From Bifidobacterium subtile (GTDB lineage Bacteria > Actinomycetota > Actinomycetes > Actinomycetales > Bifidobacteriaceae), in contig NZ_JGZR01000007.1 of the NCBI RefSeq assembly GCF_000741775.1, forward strand, positions 62,001-126,000: a stretch of DNA of 64,000 bases, in the 5' to 3' direction. The position numbers and the translations under genes were made by a program. Positions 57,301-64,000 of this stretch are shown piece by piece. A model generated the notes under the pieces. It was not told the DNA's origin, searched no databases, and worked only from the letters and a program-made list of their open reading frames with translations. Numbering within the stretch: position 1 is the stretch's first letter; each line of letters begins with the position of its first letter.

Positions 57301-59412
57301 ATCGCGATGACGCACGGCACGCACGGTGGCACTGGCAACGATCTGGGCGTGTGGACGGCCACCGTGCCCGGCGCCGACCTCGTGTATGATTACACGCTCA
57401 CCTTCGCCGACGGCACCGTCAACCAGTCGTCAGACCCGTATGCCAAGGCGTCCGTGGTCAACGGCAGACGCTCGGTGGCGCTGGCGGCCAAGGAGATCGC
57501 CGTCACGGCGCCGCGCATGAAGCCTTTCGGCAAGACGAGCGATGCGGTGATCGCAGAGACGAATATCCGCGATTTCTCGATCGCGCCGAACTCCGGCATC
57601 GCGCCCCAGAACAAGGGCAAGTACCTGGGCATGACGCAAAGCGGCACGACGACGCCCGACGGCGCGGTCTCCGGGCTGGACTACTTGAAAAAGCTGGGCG
57701 TCACCCATGTCCAGATCATGCCGATGTACGACTATGGCAGCGTGGATGAGAACACGGATCTGTCCTACGACCCGAACAACGAGCGCGGCGCGCAGAACTG
57801 GGGCTACGACCCGGTGAACTACGACGTGCCCGAAGGCTCGTATTCCTCGGACCCCAAGAATCCCGCGACCCGCATCAAGGAGCTCAAGGAGATGGTTGCC
57901 GGGCTGCATACCAGCAACATCCGCGTCATCATGGACGTGGTCTACAACCATGTGCAGGATGCCGGCACGCACGCCTTCAACGAGACCGTGCCCGGCTACT
58001 ATCTGCGCTACGACGCGAACGGCAACCTCGTCAACAATTCCGGCGTGGGCAACGACACCGCCTCCGAACGGGCGATGATGCGCAAATACATCGTCGATTC
58101 GGTCACCTACTGGGCCAAGACGTACAAGCTTGACGGCTTCCGCTTCGATCTGATGGGGCTGATCGACCTCAAGACCATGCAAGAGGTGCGCTCGGCGCTC
58201 GACAAGATCGACCCTTCGATCATCGTGCTCGGCGAAGGCTGGGACATGAACACCACCATGCCCAAAGCGGACATGACCATCCAGCCCAACGCCTACGAAG
58301 TCGCCGCCAAGAACGGCGACAACGGCATCGCCTTCTTCAACGATTCGCTGCGCGACGCGCTCAAAGGCTCGGTGTTCAACGACACGGACACGGGCTTCGC
58401 CTCAGGCGCGGAAGGCAAGGAAGACCTCATCGCCAACAACATGATGGCCTGCCCCAACCTCGCCGGAACAGCCCCCGAAGCGCTGTGCACCAACGGCAAT
58501 GCCACGAACAAGTACGGCGACCCGGGGCAGGTGGTGCAGTACGCCGAAATACACGACAACCTGACCCTGTACGACAAGCTCCTGAAAAGCGTGCCGCGCA
58601 AGGACGGGCAGAGCGAGGCGCAATACCAGGCCGAGATCCTGGCGCGGGCCAAGCTCGTCGATTCGGCTGTGATGCTCTCCCAAGGCACCGTCGCATTCCA
58701 GCTCGGCCAGGAGTTCCTGCGCACCAAGGGCGGCGATGGCAACAGCTACAAGTCCGGCGACGCGGTCAACGCGATCGACTGGGACCGCACGGTCCAGCAA
58801 CGCGATTCGGTGGCGTATATGCGCGGGCTCATCGCCTTGCGCGCATCGGTGCCGGCGCTGCATATGGCCACCTACGAGGACATCGCCAAGAACATGACGA
58901 TGCTCGCGCCGGCCAACGGCAGGCAGGTCAGCGGCAAGCAGATCAAGGGCAATCAGGTCAACGGCGTCGTGGCGTTTTCGCTCACAAGCGGCGGTGAAAT
59001 CTATGTCGTGGTGCTCAACGCCAACGAAACCGCCGTTCAGCTGCCTCAGATCACAGCCGGCGAATACACCTCGCTGGTCGCTGGCGGCAAAGTGGAAACG
59101 ACTGCGGTCACAGTCGGCGACAAGGGATACAGCGTCCCCGCGCTTTCCGCCGCCGTGCTCACCACGAAGGCTGCAAGCAGTAAGCCCGAGCCAAGCAAAC
59201 CCGGGTCGAGCAACCCGAAGCCGGATGGAAGCCAGCCGGGCGACAGCACCCGACCTGATGGCACGCATTCCAGCGCGCACAATGATGGCCAGCATGCACG
59301 CGTCGCAACGACAGGCAGCTCTGTAGCCGTCATCGTCGTGATCGGACTGGTGCTGATGCTGACAGGCGCGGCGGTGATTATCGTGCGAGCCATCACGCGC
59401 AAACGCCGGTGA
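54322..59412 (+). CDS. apuB: Bifunctional amylopullulanase, membrane-anchored
   Basis: Cell-surface enzyme for starch, amylopectin and pullulan, about 1696 residues. The order is: signal peptide (to about 37); alpha-amylase GH13 domain with VINHTF (near 128), GFRVDAVKH nucleophile (near 228), FFEQEVIG and NWDTERG; a starch-binding CBM25/26-like module (near 539); two CBM41/PUD-like modules (near 636 and 746); CBM48 (near 963). Then comes a pullulanase GH13 domain with NWGYDP, DVVYNHV, GFRFDLMG (near 1272), VLGEGWD and EIHDN. A Pro/Ser/Gly linker and one C-terminal helix (IVVIGLVLMLTGAAVIIVRA) followed by RKRR anchor it. ATG 54322 has AAGGA 9 nt upstream; upstream in-frame Mets would disturb the signal peptide. 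Confidence 0.95.
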   Translation: MQHMNLERLGSAIRRIAALAASAALALTGLAAAPSMALGEQTSPTGAKDVIVIAFQQNWESVARQCTDVYGPEGVGYVEVSPPQETIQGKQWWTSYQVASYKLDSKLGTQAQFESMIATCKAAGVGVIADAVINHTFGTFDGSPRYGAAGEGKQGSEYDSDGTLKATPGYTPADYHSCTSNISNYSDAGNVQNCRLSGLMDLDTGKPEVQEKIADYLNGLLKLGVYGFRVDAVKHIASADVTAIKTLLAQKSGRDADSIFFEQEVIGSASEAAQIQPANYLGTGKVSEFNFTNHLAVAFSSDITDESRGLAKVGGPDWVSSDKAAVFVTNWDTERGSALTYKKGSAYLLANAFMLANGYGQPHVYSGYYFNGNDDGAPGAGDVSVPDVTCPSDGSMTPGTWQCTERWTAIRGMIGYHNAVAGTAVSNWKTYGANVLGFGRGSKGYLAINNSDNDSHQSFATSLPAGTYCNVYATGDCSQTVDVRSDGSFTADLPAHAAIAIHVGATQGQWTGTQRRDPSDPDLARNDKQAKPATDTSRTVYYKLPAGWSSATLHYGIDNWQQQGDLVMQEAGKGWVSVTLDPKGKPLEYVFTNGSGAWDNPDGGGNYTALGHWTSVDNHAASAGIPGDLQPYSPKTKVIVHYKPADSAQRGVYLWATDKDGASIDGAHHAFTGTDSYGQVFETTLNGAFAAGKIGVIITDEQWNKVGDNRMIDGSNGTAEVWIDGSKPDETLSQAPAGYEKQFSSVNVTIHYHRFADDYASADGNKAWDIWGWSDSANGAAYPFSSHDRFGLTAKYTLAGSKPAFLVRYGGDGWEAKDPNGDNRAIPASAVSVNKDGSANAEIWLVQGDPTVYTNSTLLVTKDSIAKAQLDAFRTITVKLSRTTATTPAVTVDGTAAASVSVEGNALTVGTDKDLDVTAPHTVAVEGFGQAPVSLGAVVRSDAFDRKYAYDGDDLGATVNSKDTVFKLWAPTASKVELNLYRDDSEHGAKQDSIAMTHGTHGGTGNDLGVWTATVPGADLVYDYTLTFADGTVNQSSDPYAKASVVNGRRSVALAAKEIAVTAPRMKPFGKTSDAVIAETNIRDFSIAPNSGIAPQNKGKYLGMTQSGTTTPDGAVSGLDYLKKLGVTHVQIMPMYDYGSVDENTDLSYDPNNERGAQNWGYDPVNYDVPEGSYSSDPKNPATRIKELKEMVAGLHTSNIRVIMDVVYNHVQDAGTHAFNETVPGYYLRYDANGNLVNNSGVGNDTASERAMMRKYIVDSVTYWAKTYKLDGFRFDLMGLIDLKTMQEVRSALDKIDPSIIVLGEGWDMNTTMPKADMTIQPNAYEVAAKNGDNGIAFFNDSLRDALKGSVFNDTDTGFASGAEGKEDLIANNMMACPNLAGTAPEALCTNGNATNKYGDPGQVVQYAEIHDNLTLYDKLLKSVPRKDGQSEAQYQAEILARAKLVDSAVMLSQGTVAFQLGQEFLRTKGGDGNSYKSGDAVNAIDWDRTVQQRDSVAYMRGLIALRASVPALHMATYEDIAKNMTMLAPANGRQVSGKQIKGNQVNGVVAFSLTSGGEIYVVVLNANETAVQLPQITAGEYTSLVAGGKVETTAVTVGDKGYSVPALSAAVLTTKAASSKPEPSKPGSSNPKPDGSQPGDSTRPDGTHSSAHNDGQHARVATTGSSVAVIVVIGLVLMLTGAAVIIVRAITRKRR

Positions 59413-59417
59413 ACGGC

Positions 59418-59499
59418 GGCTCTGCACGGCCTGCATGGAAGCCGTGCAGAGCCTTTCGGAGGGGCTGCGCGTGAGACTGTGCACACGCACAGCCCCTCC
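59418..59499 (+). terminator. Tandem terminator hairpins between apuB and pyrG
   Basis: A perfect 13-bp stem (59418-59430 with 59441-59453) is followed by TTT. Immediately after, a second long stem begins GGAGGGGCTG (59458-59467) and closes at CAGCCCCTCC (59490-59499), with inner GCGTG/CACGC pairing. Confidence 0.8.
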
Positions 59500-59607
59500 A
59501 CAAGGCTCGCAAGGGAATACGTCGGTTCGCGGCGTCTTCCGCGCGTCCGCAGTGCGTCTACTGTGCGAAACACGCCGAGTCACACATGAATGATAGATTG
59601 AAGTTCC

Positions 59608-61269
<1,662 letters not shown>

Positions 61270-61288
61270 GAAGTGGGCTATTGGTATG

Positions 61289-61323
61289 AAAAGGCCGCTG
61301 ACCACTCGTCAGCGGCCTTTTCG
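61289..61323 (+). terminator. Rho-independent terminator of pyrG
   Basis: A perfect 13-bp stem (61289-61301 with 61309-61321) with a 7-nt loop, carrying A4 on the left and T4-T5 on the right arm end; it could act in both directions. Confidence 0.88.
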
Positions 61324-61350
61324 CGCTAGGCGCCAATAAGCCGAGGCTAT

Positions 61351-61430
61351 CGCTACAAAACGGACGCTGGCAACTAGTTATAGGCAGTTTTGTAGCGTCA
61401 GGCTTGAATTAACGCTACAAAACGGACGCT
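61351..61430. repeat. CGCTACAAAACGG repeat cluster before sufB
   Basis: CGCTACAAAACGGACGCT occurs at 61351-61368 and 61413-61430 as identical direct copies. Between them GTTTTGTAGCG (61387-61397) is the exact inverse of the unit's first 11 bases. The rest of the 338-bp pyrG-sufB spacer carries no gene. Confidence 0.8.
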
Positions 61431-61607
61431 AACAAGGCGCATTGCCGAAGAGAGTCGACATTATCGACCATGATCGCAACGTGACTCCTAACTGTGCGCA
61501 ATATCACGTCCTCCCTTAGCCGATAGGTGAACCTTTGTCTAGTATTTCGGCCTGGATTCTGTTAGGTTTACCACTGATACTTTCCCAAGGAATGGAGGCC
61601 GCGTACG

Positions 61608-63104
61608 GTGGTGGACGAACAAACACCCAACGCCGCGTCTGACATGGAGATGAGCCAGTATGTGGCTGATCGAGCCAATGTCAACGAGGAGAAAATCAAA
61701 CAGGACGAAGAGATCCTTGATCAATTCGGCGAATACGGCTATGGCTGGCATGATTCGGATGCCGCCGGCGAAGCCGCGCAGAAGGGCATCGACGAGAGCG
61801 TGGTCCGCGCCATATCGGCCGATAAGGGCGAACCGGAATGGATGCTCGACTATCGCCTGAAAGGCTATCAGGCGTTTCTCGACAAGCCCATGCCAGACTG
61901 GGGCGTGGATCTTTCGGAGTTCCATGCCGAGAACTTCAAGTATTACGTGAAGCCGCTCGCAAACCAGGCCAAGAGCTGGGAGGACTTGCCCGACGACATC
62001 CGCAACACCTATGACAGGCTCGGCATCCCCGAGGCGGAGAAGAAGCGTCTGGTTTCCGGCGTCGCGGCGCAGTACGAATCCGAGGTCATTTACAATTCGA
62101 TCCGCGAGGACCTCAAAGAGCAGGGCGTCATCTTCGTCGACACCGATACCGCGGTGCGCGACTACCCCGAGCTGGTCAAAAAATACTTCACGACCGTCAT
62201 TCCGGCCGACGACAACAAGTTCGCTGCCCTCAACACGGCCGCATGGTCAGGCGGCTCGTTCGTCTATGTGCCCAAGGGCGTTCATGTCGACATCCCGCTG
62301 CAGGCCTACTTCCGCATCAACACGCCGAACATGGGCCAGTTCGAGCGCACGCTGATCATCGCGGATGAGGGCTCCTATGTGCATTACGTAGAAGGCTGCA
62401 CCGCGCCGATCTACGCCACTGACTCGCTGCACGCGGCCAACGTCGAGATCGTCGTGGAGAAGGGCGCACGCGTGCGCTACACGACCGTGCAGAACTGGTC
62501 GACGAACGTCTACAACCTCGTCACCCAGCGCGCCTACGTGCGCGAAGGCGCTACGATGGAATGGATCGATGGCAACATCGGCTCCAAGGCCACGATGAAG
62601 TACCCCTCGTGCATCCTCGCCGAGCCGTATGCCAAGGCGGAGACCATGTCGCTGGGCTTCGCAGGAGAAGGCCAGTATCAGGATACCGGCGCGAAGATGA
62701 TCCATCTGGCGCCGCACACCAGCTCGACCATCGTCTCCAAGTCGATCTCCCGCTCCGGCGGGCGTGCCGCCTACCGAGGACTCGTCAAGATCATCAAGGG
62801 CGCGGAAGGCTCAAGCTCCTCTGTGGTGTGCGACGCGCTGCTGGTTGATGAGATTTCGCGCTCCGACACCTACCCGCATGTGGATGTGCGCGAGGATGAC
62901 GTCTCGATGGCCCACGAGGCTACCGTTTCCAAGGTCTCCGAGGATCAGCTGTTCTATCTCATGAGCCGCGGGCTCGAAGAGAAGGAGGCTATGGGCATGA
63001 TCGTGCGCGGCTTCGTGGAGCCGATCAGCCGAGAGCTGCCGATGGAATACGCGCTGGAGCTGAACAGACTTGTGGAACTGCAGATGGAAGGATCGGTAGG
63101 CTGA
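61608..63104 (+). CDS. sufB: Fe-S cluster assembly protein SufB
   Basis: Scaffold subunit of the SUF iron-sulfur assembly complex SufBCD, 498 residues. Family stretches are visible: [59 protein letters not shown] with the conserved Cys, [18 protein letters not shown] and [20 protein letters not shown]. It starts with GTG preceded by GGAGG. Its stop overlaps the sufD start (TGATG), so the two are translationally coupled. Confidence 0.97.
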   Translation: MVDEQTPNAASDMEMSQYVADRANVNEEKIKQDEEILDQFGEYGYGWHDSDAAGEAAQKGIDESVVRAISADKGEPEWMLDYRLKGYQAFLDKPMPDWGVDLSEFHAENFKYYVKPLANQAKSWEDLPDDIRNTYDRLGIPEAEKKRLVSGVAAQYESEVIYNSIREDLKEQGVIFVDTDTAVRDYPELVKKYFTTVIPADDNKFAALNTAAWSGGSFVYVPKGVHVDIPLQAYFRINTPNMGQFERTLIIADEGSYVHYVEGCTAPIYATDSLHAANVEIVVEKGARVRYTTVQNWSTNVYNLVTQRAYVREGATMEWIDGNIGSKATMKYPSCILAEPYAKAETMSLGFAGEGQYQDTGAKMIHLAPHTSSTIVSKSISRSGGRAAYRGLVKIIKGAEGSSSSVVCDALLVDEISRSDTYPHVDVREDDVSMAHEATVSKVSEDQLFYLMSRGLEEKEAMGMIVRGFVEPISRELPMEYALELNRLVELQMEGSVG

Positions 63105-64000
63105 TGCCAGTAAAGGAAATCAAGATACCAGTTGCGGATCCGGGCAATCCCTACGCCATGCCGGCCACCATGCCGTCGAGCGCCGACAAGGAGCCGCGCT
63201 CCTTCGACCTTGACGTCTTCGCGATGCCGACGCGCAAGCAGGAGGACTGGCGTTTCACGCCGATCGACCGCATCAGCGAGTTCTTCAGCGTCTTCAAGCC
63301 CAGCGGCCATACGACGATTGCCGTATCGAATATCGACGGCTCCGCGCTCGACGAATCACATGTCGCAGTGAGCACGGTGGCATTGGGCGAAGGCCCTTCT
63401 GGCACAGTGCACAAGCCCAGCGACCGCGCAGCTGTAGTCGAATGGAACTCAGGCACGAAGGCCGTCGTAGTGCGACTTTCCGGCGAGCTCACGCAACCCG
63501 TGCTGGTCAAGATTCAGGGCCAGGACTTCGACATGGACGCTCTTCATCTGGTGATCGTCGCCGATGACAAGTCCCACGGCGACATCGTGGTCGAACATGC
63601 CGGACAGGCAAGGCTCGCCGAAGGCATCGAACTGACCACCGGCAAGGATTCGCATATCTCCGCGACCTTCATCCAGGAATGGGAGAAAGGGTCGAAGCAT
63701 GTCGGCAACCACCGCATCCACGTCGGCGAAGGCGCATCCCTGCGCCATTCGGTCGTGACGCTCGGTGGCGACGCCGTGCGCATCCGCATGGATCAGGACT
63801 TCGGCGGCGAAGAGGGCGACCTCAACATGCTCGGCATCTACTTCGTCGATCCCGGCGAGCATATCGAGCATCGCACGATGGTGGTGCACAACCATCCCGA
63901 ATGCAAGTCGCGCGTAGTCTACAAGGGTGCGCTCGACGGCAAGAACGCGCATTCGACGTGGGTCGGCAACGCGCTCATCCTGCCGACCGCACCAGGCACC
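63104..64000 (+). CDS. sufD: Fe-S cluster assembly protein SufD (3' truncated by window end)
   Basis: The frame from ATG 63104 is open to the window edge (299 codons). It begins [17 protein letters not shown] and includes RKQEDWRFTPIDRISEFF, typical of SufD N-termini. Later, in the beta-helix core, come GEHIEHRTMVVHNHPECKSRVVYKGALDGKNAHSTW-like features (the conserved HNHPECKS and YKGALDGK stretches). SufD partners SufB and the SufC ATPase, which probably follows outside the window. Confidence 0.95.
   Translation, partial: MPVKEIKIPVADPGNPYAMPATMPSSADKEPRSFDLDVFAMPTRKQEDWRFTPIDRISEFFSVFKPSGHTTIAVSNIDGSALDESHVAVSTVALGEGPSGTVHKPSDRAAVVEWNSGTKAVVVRLSGELTQPVLVKIQGQDFDMDALHLVIVADDKSHGDIVVEHAGQARLAEGIELTTGKDSHISATFIQEWEKGSKHVGNHRIHVGEGASLRHSVVTLGGDAVRIRMDQDFGGEEGDLNMLGIYFVDPGEHIEHRTMVVHNHPECKSRVVYKGALDGKNAHSTWVGNALILPTAPGT

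Overview
The window is a chromosomal segment of a high-GC Gram-positive bacterium, almost certainly a Bifidobacterium. The evidence is an 825-residue xylulose-5-phosphate/fructose-6-phosphate phosphoketolase (the bifid-shunt enzyme), a fused shikimate kinase/3-dehydroquinate synthase, an ApuB-type membrane-anchored amylopullulanase, and core gene orders (alaS-ruvX-mltG, aroC-aroKB-aroQ, pyrG, sufBD) typical of the genus. The species cannot be fixed from sequence alone; a complete urea-uptake/urease locus suggests a urease-positive lineage.

Layout. 0.4-5.1 kb: xfp (-) diverges from guaA (+). 5.2-11.1 kb: a two-component system (LuxR-type regulator and HisKA_3 kinase, -) diverges from a three-gene ABC exporter (+). 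11.2-14.8 kb: maltokinase, then a xanthine permease and xanthine phosphoribosyltransferase, all on -. 15.1-18.6 kb: UvrD/PcrA helicase and rpsD. 19.0-36.7 kb: urea/nickel island with urtABCDE, a palindrome-rich spacer, a DUF4143 ATPase, ureAB (fused), ureC, a structured RNA-like region with a PBECR4-like gene, the convergent ureEFGD operon, and a CbiMQO nickel/cobalt ECF transporter. 36.7-42.7 kb: a PucR-type regulator divergent from a DUF3311/SSS symporter, an amidase and a nitrilase-family gene interrupted by TAG. 43-53 kb: small membrane and phosphatase genes, a frameshifted DUF948 gene, alaS, ruvX, mltG, an A24 prepilin peptidase, then aroC, aroKB and aroQ. 54.3-64 kb: apuB, pyrG, sufB and a truncated sufD.

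Functional logic. UrtABCDE imports urea, CbiMQO supplies Ni2+, UreDEFG inserts nickel, and UreAB/UreC hydrolyse urea to ammonia and CO2. The adjacent PucR-symporter-amidase-nitrilase cluster looks like a second nitrogen-scavenging module that would also release ammonia. GlnR-box-like sequences lie upstream of both modules, which would fit joint nitrogen control; this is inference.

Most notable: (1) a folded RNA-like region with a terminator-like hairpin directly before a possible BECR-fold nuclease gene inside the urease locus; (2) an intergenic palindrome family with copies at 24.4 and 42.9 kb, plus other repeats of similar direct-and-inverted design; (3) a perfect 26-bp inverted repeat just before the ATPase gene; (4) long disordered insertions in several urease/nickel maturation proteins and in the helicase; (5) two broken genes.
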